From assembly GCA_001421095.1 (NCBI GenBank), contig LIIK01000045.1, forward strand, positions 1-20,451: a DNA stretch of 20,451 bases. The letters run 5' to 3'. Of this stretch, positions 14,489-20,451 are shown piece by piece (position 1 is the stretch's first letter; every line of letters begins with the position of its first letter). The DNA comes from Candidatus [Bacteroides] periocalifornicus (lineage in GTDB: Bacteria; Bacteroidota; Bacteroidia; Bacteroidales; CAJPTX01). Under the pieces are notes generated by a model. That model did no database searches. It saw only the letters and a list, made by a program, of their open reading frames with translations, and was not told the DNA's origin. Made by a program: the position numbers and the translations under genes.

Positions 14489-16861
14489 CTAGGGTTTTAT
14501 CCCCTTCCCGCCAGCATCGCGGTCTTCATTTTCTAGCAGCACCTCTGTTTCACGTGGCTCTCTGCCCACCGTGAAACTGTATGATAGCCCTAGCTGCACC
14601 ACCCATTGCTTATTGCTCTCCACCAGAGTCTGAGCATGGTAGAAGGGGAGGTTCGCATGGCTTCGTTCCTCCTCCTTCACCAGCATAGGGTACTCTAGGC
14701 GAGCCATGGCCTGCCAGTTGCCCCAGCGAGCCCAGAGGTCTAGGTTGGCGTACCAGTATCGGCTATAGCCCAGGTGAATAGTCGAAACACTACGTGATGG
14801 ATTGCTACCGCCGAGCGAAGCCCCCCAAGCATCAAAGTCGAGATCTAGGCTTGCGCGTACTGGGCAGTGGAATAGGCTGTAGGTTCCTCCCTCCCGCGGT
14901 GAGAGGCGCTCGAACATTGGCTCGGCAGTTGCATCGAGCCCTAGCCACTCCCCAAAGGGGTGCAGCCTAAGCCGTAGGTCGCCCGATGTGATGCTATTCC
15001 AGAGGAGATTATCGTAGGTCAACACCCACGAGAGCTGCCCGGGGCGGAGCTCTTCTACGCTGGGGAGCTGGACAATATCGTGCCGAATGCTCTTGTGCCG
15101 TAGCCCCACCACCAAATAGAGCGGATCAGTATTGTACTGCACACCCGCAAATCCCCTATAGCCCACCGAGGGTTTTAGCCCTGCATTGGTGCGGGTATAC
15201 TGCCCTATGCTCGAGGGGGCTAGCCCACCCGTAGTGGTGCTAAGCGGAGGAGTAGAAATCTCTGTGGCGAAAATGCCGAAGAGCAGCACCGCATCGGTAA
15301 GGTAGTAGTAGAGGCGCGCATACGGCTTGAATGCCCACTCACTCTGCGACTTGCGCCCCACCTCATCGGGATTCAGGAGGTAGTGGTGTACCCTCGGCGA
15401 AAGCTGCAGTCTGAACGATTCACCCAAGCGAAAGACCGCCAGCCCGTAGAGCTCAGACTCTGCTATGGTTTCGCTGCTAGAGCCATTGTCAGATACGCTA
15501 TAGGCCCGTGCGGTGGCATTGCGAGCTCCCACCTGTAGGCTCATCCCGCCGGTGAGAGGCTGCGAGTAGTCTACCTGGCTGAGTATAGAGTACTTGTCTA
15601 TATGCTGCTCCCAACCCTCCAGCTGGTGGGGAGTGCTGGTCTGCACTGTCTGCTCTTGGCTCTGCTCGTGCAGTCGATTGTAGACTGTTACCACGTTGGC
15701 ACTTAGCGTTCTCCCGCTGCTAAAATTGTACTGGTAGTAGAGGTCTAGCGATGGGTGGAGGAGCTGGCTACTAGCACGCCGTTTGGTGGTGAAACTGGAG
15801 CTGACACCATTGGTGATGTCGGTAACCTGGCTGGAGTAGTCTACCCGTTCATCGTCCATATCCCCTTTGAGCGCAAGGCGGAATACGTGGTGTTCCCCAT
15901 CGTTATAGGTATAGGCAAGGTTGGCGTTGGTCTGGAGGGTTGGCACGTAATGCTTGGTACGCACACCCACAGCACGGTTCAAAGCTCCCTGGGCAATGCT
16001 GAGGGAATCGGCCATACGCCCCGGCTTTCGCCAGCGCATATAGTCCGCCTCCAGCCCTACACTCAGGCTATGGTTTCGGTAGTGGTAGGCATAGAAGGCC
16101 TCACCTCCAGTAAAGTACAGAGTATTGCCTCGCAGCGAGAATTCGCCTCCATGCCCTTCATCGAGTGGCTTGGTGATCACATCTATCACCTGGCGGGTGG
16201 TATTGTAGCGACCAGGCGCAATATCGTAATAATCGACCCGAATCACCTTGCTAGGCCGTATGGTGCGAAGCTCCTGTTCATTGGTAGCAAGGCCATTGAG
16301 CAGGAGCAGCGGGTGGCTACGATCACTGGCTATGAGGATTGAGCGGGTAGAATGATCCTCCGTGAGCCAGGGCATCTTCGCTATGAGGCTCTGCGCATTG
16401 CGAGAGGCCTTCACCTGCTCCGGGCTGAAGTTGTAGACCTGCTGCCCGTAGTCGCCCTTGGTCACCCCGCCCACGCGGATCTCATCTATGGCATGCTCGT
16501 TGAGTTCAAGGGCGATATTCACCTCCGTTGGCTCGTCCTCCCCCCCTACATCCACGTAGGTTTCCTTTGGTTGATAACCCATTAGCTCGGTATGCACCCT
16601 GTAGGCTCCCGCCTCCCCTACCTGGAGTGTGTAGCGTCCCTCCATATCGGTAAGCGTGCTCGCCACCAGGGTATCGCCAGTCCCCTTGAATACGGCCACC
16701 GTGGCAAAGGAGAGCGGAACCTCGCCCTCTTGGGCTACTACTTGGCCTGCAATGCGGAAACCTTCATTTTCCTGGGCGTAGAGTGGGGTGAAGGATAGCA
16801 AGGTGATTACCAACAAGCTCGCCAGGAGCTGAATCATGGTAGGGATATTGGGCTGCTTCAT
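14489..16861 (-). CDS. Outer-membrane beta-barrel protein with CarboxypepD-regulatory-like domain
   Basis: A 790-residue protein. A signal peptide (MIQLLASLLVITLLSFTPLYAQ after a short polar lead) is followed by a CarboxypepD_reg/peptidase-regulatory-like domain (about 35-115: GQVVAQEGEVPLSFATVAVF, TDMEGRYTLQV, GYQPKETYVDV). A plug-like region follows (about 125-235: KASRNAQSLIAKMPWL, PLLLLNGLATNEQEL, VIRVDYYDIAPGRY). The rest is a long barrel of alternating aromatic/polar strands ending in VVQLGLSYSF near 760. About 28 polar residues extend past the last strand. It fits the Bacteroidota outer-membrane-beta-barrel (TonB-receptor-like) family, about 800 residues. No SusD partner is adjacent and I see no TonB box, so the substrate is unknown. 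Confidence 0.85.
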   Translation of the reverse strand: MKQPNIPTMIQLLASLLVITLLSFTPLYAQENEGFRIAGQVVAQEGEVPLSFATVAVFKGTGDTLVASTLTDMEGRYTLQVGEAGAYRVHTELMGYQPKETYVDVGGEDEPTEVNIALELNEHAIDEIRVGGVTKGDYGQQVYNFSPEQVKASRNAQSLIAKMPWLTEDHSTRSILIASDRSHPLLLLNGLATNEQELRTIRPSKVIRVDYYDIAPGRYNTTRQVIDVITKPLDEGHGGEFSLRGNTLYFTGGEAFYAYHYRNHSLSVGLEADYMRWRKPGRMADSLSIAQGALNRAVGVRTKHYVPTLQTNANLAYTYNDGEHHVFRLALKGDMDDERVDYSSQVTDITNGVSSSFTTKRRASSQLLHPSLDLYYQYNFSSGRTLSANVVTVYNRLHEQSQEQTVQTSTPHQLEGWEQHIDKYSILSQVDYSQPLTGGMSLQVGARNATARAYSVSDNGSSSETIAESELYGLAVFRLGESFRLQLSPRVHHYLLNPDEVGRKSQSEWAFKPYARLYYYLTDAVLLFGIFATEISTPPLSTTTGGLAPSSIGQYTRTNAGLKPSVGYRGFAGVQYNTDPLYLVVGLRHKSIRHDIVQLPSVEELRPGQLSWVLTYDNLLWNSITSGDLRLRLHPFGEWLGLDATAEPMFERLSPREGGTYSLFHCPVRASLDLDFDAWGASLGGSNPSRSVSTIHLGYSRYWYANLDLWARWGNWQAMARLEYPMLVKEEERSHANLPFYHAQTLVESNKQWVVQLGLSYSFTVGREPRETEVLLENEDRDAGGKGIKP

Positions 16862-16904
16862 TACAATGGAATCGTGGGGGGCACCTGACTAAGATCTGCA
16901 ACCC

Positions 16905-16912
16905 CAAAGTTA
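16905..16912 (-). promoter_or_regulatory. -7 box for the outer-membrane-barrel gene
   Basis: The minus strand reads TAACTTTG, matching TAnnTTTG, 43 bases before the gene's ATG at 16861. No good TTG stands at the expected -33 position, so the call rests on the -7 box alone. Confidence 0.45.
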
Positions 16913-17028
16913 GGCAAAAAAACTCCAGCTCATATCTATCATACCATGGACAATTCAAATTACACTGATCCCCACCTAAATAAGAAAATAATTTATACCC
17001 ATTCTCCCCTTAATCTCGCCAGATTCGT

Positions 17029-17036
17029 TACCTTTG
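17029..17036 (+). promoter_or_regulatory. -7 box for the PfkB kinase gene
   Basis: A perfect TACCTTTG, 17 bases before the ATG at 17054, giving a short leader of roughly 10 bases. The -33 region is not a clear match. Confidence 0.5.
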
Positions 17037-17053
17037 TGGGCAAATAACTCCTA

Positions 17054-18049
17054 ATGGCACGCATCCTCGGCATCGGCTTTGCCCTGAATCAGATAGTGAT
17101 TCGCAATGTGCCCTCGCTGGCCGACTTTGGGCTAGCCCCTCAGACCTCAACCCTCGTGGGCATTGAGGCGTTGAACGATGCGCTTGCGCTAGCCGCGCAC
17201 CTCGGGCTAGAGCGTATCGATTTCGCCGGGGGGAGCGCAGCCAACACGCTACGGGGGCTGGCGGGGCTGGGGGTGGGCACAGGGCTAATAGGCAAGGTGG
17301 GGAGCGATGCCGAGGGGGAGGCTCTGTACAATTCGCTTCGAGCCGCCGGCATTTCTCCCTCGCTCATCAGCAGCGTCGCCCGTACAGGGCAATCGCTCAC
17401 CCTTATCGACACCCACCTCCAGCGTTCCACCATCACCTTCCTCGGGGCGGCCGCCACCCTCAACGCCGTAGACCTCGACGCACGGGAGTACACGGGCTTC
17501 GACCTCCTGCTGCTAGAGGGGAACACGGTGCGCAACCACAAGCTCATGAACCGCGCCATCCACATAGCGCGCGATGCCCAGCTGAAAGTGGTGCTAGACC
17601 TGGGGAACTACGCCATAATCGATGCCAACCGAGAGTTCCTCCACCGCGAGATCCCCGGGCGGGTGGACGTGCTACTAGCCAACGAGGTGGAGGCCCGCGC
17701 CTTCACGGGGCAGAACCCCACCAACGCCCTCAGGGAGCTCGCAGCCGCATGCCCTATTGTAGCCATTAAGCTCGGCGAGGAGGGGGCCATGGCCCAGCGG
17801 GGCGAGGAGTTCGCCCATGTGCCCATCCGTCGGATCGCGCAGGCAGATACCACAGGAGGCGGCGACCTCTTCGCGGCGGGCTTCCTCTACGGGCTCTGCC
17901 ATGAGGCTACGCTCGAAGCCTCGCTCCGGCTGGGCAACCACCTGGCCAGCGAAGTGCTGCAATGCTTTGGCGCGCATATCCCCTCAGAAAAATGGCCTGA
18001 ACTACTGCGCATAGCCGAGGACACGGTGGGGAGCTGCGCCGTAAGGTAA
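17054..18049 (+). CDS. PfkB-family carbohydrate/nucleoside kinase
   Basis: A 331-residue kinase of the ribokinase fold. It has GGSAANTLRGLAGLG (59-73), IGKVGSDAEGEAL (79-91), DLLLLEG, LLANEVEARAFTG and the C-terminal signature DTTGGGDLFAAGFLYGL (265-281), with Asp271 as the expected catalytic base. The anion-hole motif is usually GAGD or, in related Bacteroidota proteins I recall, AAGD; here it is GGGD. The general pattern resembles the adenosine kinase-like branch, but the substrate (adenosine, fructose, ribose) cannot be fixed from sequence reading. It is a single-gene transcript with a -7 box 17 bases upstream. It ends beside a long gene-free region with element copy 3. Confidence 0.88.
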   Translation: MARILGIGFALNQIVIRNVPSLADFGLAPQTSTLVGIEALNDALALAAHLGLERIDFAGGSAANTLRGLAGLGVGTGLIGKVGSDAEGEALYNSLRAAGISPSLISSVARTGQSLTLIDTHLQRSTITFLGAAATLNAVDLDAREYTGFDLLLLEGNTVRNHKLMNRAIHIARDAQLKVVLDLGNYAIIDANREFLHREIPGRVDVLLANEVEARAFTGQNPTNALRELAAACPIVAIKLGEEGAMAQRGEEFAHVPIRRIAQADTTGGGDLFAAGFLYGLCHEATLEASLRLGNHLASEVLQCFGAHIPSEKWPELLRIAEDTVGSCAVR

Positions 18050-18295
18050 GCAGAAGCGCCACAACCATACGAACCGCTTGCACTCACGTAACGTAATCCC
18101 GCCACAGCACCCGCCGAAGAAGCCCATAGGCACTCCCGCCCGACTCCCTCACGGCAGAGCTTGCCCAGTATCTCAAAAATCGTTTCCTTTGTCATCGCTA
18201 TACGGGTTGATTGGTTTACGGTTTCGTGCGTTTTTTTCGTTCCACGAAGCTAGCCAATCTCCCGTATTTTCTATACCCATCGGACACACAATGTG
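18050..18295. other. Gene-free stretch after the PfkB kinase
   Basis: Holds no convincing gene. The one structured piece is an inverted repeat TTCGTG (18223-18228) / CACGAA (18243-18248) with a T-run in its loop, which is not a canonical terminator. A minus-strand open frame starting MTKETIFEILGKL at 18195 looks protein-like for its first residues but then runs antisense into the kinase gene, so it is not called. Confidence 0.4.
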
Positions 18296-18447
18296 GGACC
18301 TCTGCAAGAGTCCCGTATGGCTTCAATCTTTTACAGAAGGGCTTTCCTCTTCTTGCGAATAAATAGGTTTTAATCAATCACTTCCATTTTTCGAAGACCG
18401 TAGCGACGCAGCGTGCTGCGTCGTTTATATGATTTTTGCAGAGGGCT
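18296..18447 (-). mobile_element. Non-autonomous element (MITE-like), copy 3, inverted
   Basis: The reverse complement aligns over its whole length with copy 2, sharing CTCTGCAAAAATCATATAAA, the hairpin, GGTCTTCGAAAAA, GATTGATTAAAACC and AAGAAGAGGAAAGCCC. Its ends are GGACCTCTGC and GCAGAGGGCT, and it is 152 bp long. Unlike copies 1 and 2 it has no matching 6-bp flanking repeat (AATGTG on the left, CTAAGA on the right). That would fit age, imprecise insertion or recombination with another copy. Confidence 0.8.
18404..18423. repeat. Palindromic hairpin in element copy 3
   Basis: CGACGCAGCGTGCTGCGTCG: nine perfect pairs around a two-base centre, the same arms as copy 2. Confidence 0.85.
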
Positions 18448-18597
18448 CTAAGAAGCCGCGTTAGGAGGTCGTACAGCTTTTTGGAGCGCTCCACCGAACA
18501 CCATCTGCGCCAAGTGCGGCATCCAGGCCTCTCACCGTGGGCGTGGGAAGGGCTATGGAGGACAGCGCAGGCGGGTGAGTTTCCAAATTCCACGCCG

Positions 18598-18605
18598 CAA
18601 AGGTA
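18598..18605 (-). promoter_or_regulatory. Orphan -7 promoter box in a gene-free region
   Basis: A perfect minus-strand TACCTTTG with no recognised gene downstream. The -33 position holds ATG rather than TTG. A transcript starting near 18591 would run into element copy 3 in the element's sense orientation. A 71-codon frame (18378-18593) begins at about the same place but ends inside the element and is probably not a gene. Confidence 0.35.
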
Positions 18606-18723
18606 GCGCGCCAGTTGACCCGAGCATTGGGAATAGCCCTGAGGCCAGTACCCATGCAGGATTCTGGGCTATTCTGACAGCCCTACGCACCGACGCCGTA
18701 CCCCCAATGGTGACAGGGTGAGC

Positions 18724-18750
18724 GGGGTCTTCGCAACGCGAAGATTCCCC
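18724..18750. repeat. Strong isolated hairpin
   Basis: CTTCGC (18729-18734) pairs with GCGAAG (18738-18743) around AAC. GGGG (18724-18727) and CCCC (18747-18750) add an outer stem across a small internal loop. There is no T-run, so it is not a standard terminator. It lies downstream of the GIN-protein gene on the minus strand. Confidence 0.6.
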
Positions 18751-18811
18751 TGTCCATCAACCTACACGCATCCCTCGCCGCCCACTCTGCAGACCCCACA
18801 CGGTCTTTGTA

Positions 18812-18833
18812 GCGACGTGGCGTGCCGCGTCGC
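18812..18833. repeat. Remnant hairpin related to the 155-bp element
   Basis: The core CGACGTGGCGTGCCGCGTCG (18813-18832) has nine pairs including one G-U, with flanking TAGCGACG shared with copy 3. The rest of the element is not recognisable around it, so it is either an old truncated copy or a related smaller repeat. Same orientation as copy 3. Confidence 0.6.
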
Positions 18834-18950
18834 GCCTTTAAAATACTGCATCGTGCCTTAAACCATCGCTGCCCCCCAATGCTGGCAGCAGAGGCGGGTA
18901 TCAATCAGGTTGGCCTTACGCGAAAGCCTTCCCTTGCTTTGGAGCCTGTT

Positions 18951-20072
18951 CTACCGGATCTGCCGTATCATATCCGTGTCGCCCCCCTCCTGCATCTCCA
19001 CCCGGGGCTTCCCGCGGTAGGAGATAGAGCCACCCCCTCGCATCTGCTTTATCATCAGGGTTTGCGTAGCCTGTAGCATCACCTCGCCGCTCCCTGTTAG
19101 CTCTACGGTGGCGTGCTCTAGCGCCAGCCCCTCGGCCATGATATCGCCAGTGCTCGATAGGCGGAAGTCCCCCCGGGTTGCCCGGCCTTTCTGCACCATG
19201 ATTTCGCCCGTTCCCCCCAGTATGAAGTTTACCGCTTCGGCCTGCAGCTCTGCGATGCTCACATCGCAGCTCCCGGTGGCCGCTATGCTCACATCGCCTT
19301 TGGCGCTAATCTCCGTGATGTCCATATCGCCGCTCCCGAGTATCGTAGCGTTCAGCCCGCCCTCCAGGCTGGTTTTACCTAGGGAGATGGTGCCGCTCCC
19401 GGTGATCCCGAGTTCGAGCCCTTGGGCTACCAGCGAGCGAACGGTGGCGTCACCGCTACCGTCTACGCTGAGGCTTGCGCCTCCCCGTAGATTCGCAGCT
19501 TTGATCATCACCGAGCCGCTACCCACAGATTCCACCCGAAGGCTGCTGGCCGCCGCTAGGGTCTCAAGGAGCAGATCGCCGCTCCCGGTAATGCGGGCCT
19601 CTAGGCCCTGCACGCATTCCACGGTCGAGAGGCGGATCTCACCGCTGCTCAGGAGGGCTACCAGCAAATGTTCAGTAGAAAGCGGCTTTTCGGCTACCAG
19701 GTCGCCGCTGCCCCCCTGCTGCAGCTCGTCGATGCGCGGGAGCACTACCCGCAGGCGGAGCTCGGGGTAGTTGTAGAAGGAGCCGCCGAACCCGCTCTGG
19801 TAGTCTATGTGGAGCGTCTGCTCCTTCACGGTCACATCGAGGATGTCGAGCAGCCCCGCGCGCGATGATTCGGCCTCCACGGAAAAGGTTGCCCCCTGCT
19901 CCACCGTTACGTAGGTGGCGGCCGTAATGGCGATACGTGAGAAATCGCGAAGTTCGTAGCGCCTTGTTTCCACAGGGGCGCTCCATTTCGGCGTGCGGCG
20001 TGCGCCTAGGGTGTGCATGCTGCCGAATACCGCGGGGAGCAGCAGGCTTAGTGTGGCTAGTGTGCGTATCAT
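18951..20072 (-). CDS. Secreted head-GIN (DUF2807) beta-solenoid protein
   Basis: A 373-residue exported protein. A signal peptide covers about residues 1-24 (MIRTLATLSLLLPAVFGSMHTLGA). Then follow a first strand-rich part (YELRDFSRIAITAATYVTVEQG, LRLRVVLPRIDELQQGGSGDL) and a long ladder of turns: GGSGD, SSGE, TGSGD, VGSGS, DGSGD, TGSGT, LGSGD, TGSCD, GGTGE, SSTGD, TGSGE and GGGS at about residues 120, 142, 162, 183, 204, 224, 245, 266, 286, 307, 326 and 346. The spacing is 19-21 residues throughout. This is the pattern of DUF2807 (putative autotransporter adhesin, head GIN domain), here longer than the roughly 240 residues I recall as usual. The location (periplasm or surface) and binding partner are unknown. 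No anchor or C-terminal sorting domain was recognised. Confidence 0.87.
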   Translation of the reverse strand: MIRTLATLSLLLPAVFGSMHTLGARRTPKWSAPVETRRYELRDFSRIAITAATYVTVEQGATFSVEAESSRAGLLDILDVTVKEQTLHIDYQSGFGGSFYNYPELRLRVVLPRIDELQQGGSGDLVAEKPLSTEHLLVALLSSGEIRLSTVECVQGLEARITGSGDLLLETLAAASSLRVESVGSGSVMIKAANLRGGASLSVDGSGDATVRSLVAQGLELGITGSGTISLGKTSLEGGLNATILGSGDMDITEISAKGDVSIAATGSCDVSIAELQAEAVNFILGGTGEIMVQKGRATRGDFRLSSTGDIMAEGLALEHATVELTGSGEVMLQATQTLMIKQMRGGGSISYRGKPRVEMQEGGDTDMIRQIR

Positions 20073-20147
20073 GGGTGTGCTTGCGTGTGTGTGAATGCCT
20101 AGTATGACGGGGGAATGGGCGAAAAGTTACAGTCCCTAGACCCGCTG

Positions 20148-20177
20148 CAAATGTACGGCTTTATGGCCAATGCCCAA
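20148..20177 (-). promoter_or_regulatory. Candidate promoter for the GIN-protein gene
   Basis: The minus strand reads TACATTTG (20148-20155, fits TAnnTTTG), with TTG at 20175-20177 (spacer 19). The leader to the ATG at 20072 would be about 70 bases. Confidence 0.5.
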
Positions 20178-20335
20178 AATTCTGCGGGCGCCGTAGCCCT
20201 AGAACCGTGTGGGTGCAGCCTTACGCGCACGGCACCGTAGTGGCCCGCTGTATTGGGGTAATCCTATCAGAATGCTAGAGATCTCTTCTGATTTACACTG
20301 CATAACAAAGAGCATTGCGATATTGTTTTCAATTC

Positions 20336-20451
20336 TTAAAAACGCCCAAAACACCCCCAATTCTCGCTACGCATTCTTGCATGTGGCATAGGGTCTACCC
20401 CCAGCCAGCACGTAGCTATGAGCCCATACAACTCAATACCATCGCCGTACC
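20336..20451 (-). CDS. Possible 3' end of an unidentified gene, cut by the window edge
   Basis: A minus-strand frame open to the right edge, 37 residues long, starting YGDGIELYGLIATCWLG and stopping with TAA at 20336-20338. No family is recognised. Its first bases are the reverse complement of 45-59 at the left edge and the encoded start resembles the left frame (YGDGIEL against YGDGTKL). This hints at two members of one family, but both pieces are very short. Confidence 0.3.
   Translation of the reverse strand, partial: YGDGIELYGLIATCWLGVDPMPHARMRSENWGCFGRF

Larger units (their letters stand above)
18448..18950. other. Gene-free stretch with hairpins
   Basis: About 500 bases between element copy 3 and the GIN-protein gene. 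Contents I can name are an orphan minus-strand -7 box (18598-18605), a strong hairpin (18724-18750) and a hairpin related to that of the element family (18812-18833). The open frames here are short, overlap the repeats and show no recognisable family, so none is called. Confidence 0.5.

Noticed and set aside
14476..14493. CCTAG/CTAGG inverted repeat as terminator of the outer-membrane-barrel gene
   Set aside because: Short stem overlapping the stop codon, no T-run on the relevant strand.
17887..18195. Minus-strand 102-codon frame starting MTKETIFEILGKL
   Set aside because: More than half is antisense to the PfkB kinase gene, and the rest has low-complexity Ser/Ala content typical of a shadow frame. 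No promoter or family.
18223..18248. TTCGTG/CACGAA inverted repeat as kinase terminator
   Set aside because: The T-run is in the loop rather than after the stem, and it lies about 170 bases after the stop codon.
18050..18950. Search for SRP RNA, 6S RNA, tmRNA or CRISPR in the gene-free region
   Set aside because: None of the conserved core sequences (for example the SRP GGAAGCAGCC-type loop) or regularly spaced repeats were found by eye.

Overview
The window looks like a chromosomal segment from a member of the Bacteroidota, most likely Bacteroidales and perhaps a GC-rich Porphyromonas-like lineage. The reasons are the recurrent TAnnTTTG-type -7 promoter boxes, the order rpmB-rpmG-DUF4295-ftsY-rimO, a CarboxypepD_reg/outer-membrane-barrel protein, a head-GIN (DUF2807) secreted protein and general protein similarity. 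No rRNA, tRNA, CRISPR array, phage gene or transposase gene was seen. Genus is inference.

Layout. (1) 112-2692, minus strand: plsY, an M16 zinc protease and an O-methyltransferase, apparently one operon. (2) 2870-5603, plus strand: a small HEAT-repeat protein, then an aspartase with an N-terminal cyclic-nucleotide-binding domain. It has its own promoter and a strong terminator. (3) 5879-10781, minus strand: ftsY, rimO, holA, a rhomboid protease and a degenerate class IV aminotransferase, tightly packed. (4) 10942-11627, minus strand: rpmB, rpmG and a DUF4295 small protein, with a promoter in front and a terminator behind. (5) 11798-14115, minus strand: an NlpE-like lipoprotein downstream of typA/bipA. 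(6) 14489-16861, minus strand: a 790-residue outer-membrane barrel protein. (7) 17054-18049, plus strand: a PfkB-family kinase. (8) 18050-18950: about 900 bases with no convincing gene but rich in repeats and hairpins. (9) 18951-20072, minus strand: a secreted GIN/DUF2807 beta-solenoid protein. The two window edges hold short open reading frames that share an inverted 15-mer.

Most of the genes are housekeeping (membrane lipid synthesis, translation, protein targeting, replication). The least ordinary feature is a dispersed 152-155 bp non-coding element present in three copies, with a fourth remnant of its hairpin. Two copies are exactly 155 bp and are flanked by perfect 6-bp direct repeats, as expected of a transposed non-autonomous element (MITE). 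All copies carry a palindromic hairpin whose arms differ between copies by compensatory changes. Other points of interest are the cyclic-nucleotide-sensor/aspartase fusion, the aminotransferase-fold protein that appears to have lost its PLP lysine, and the very regular 12-turn GSG ladder in the GIN protein.
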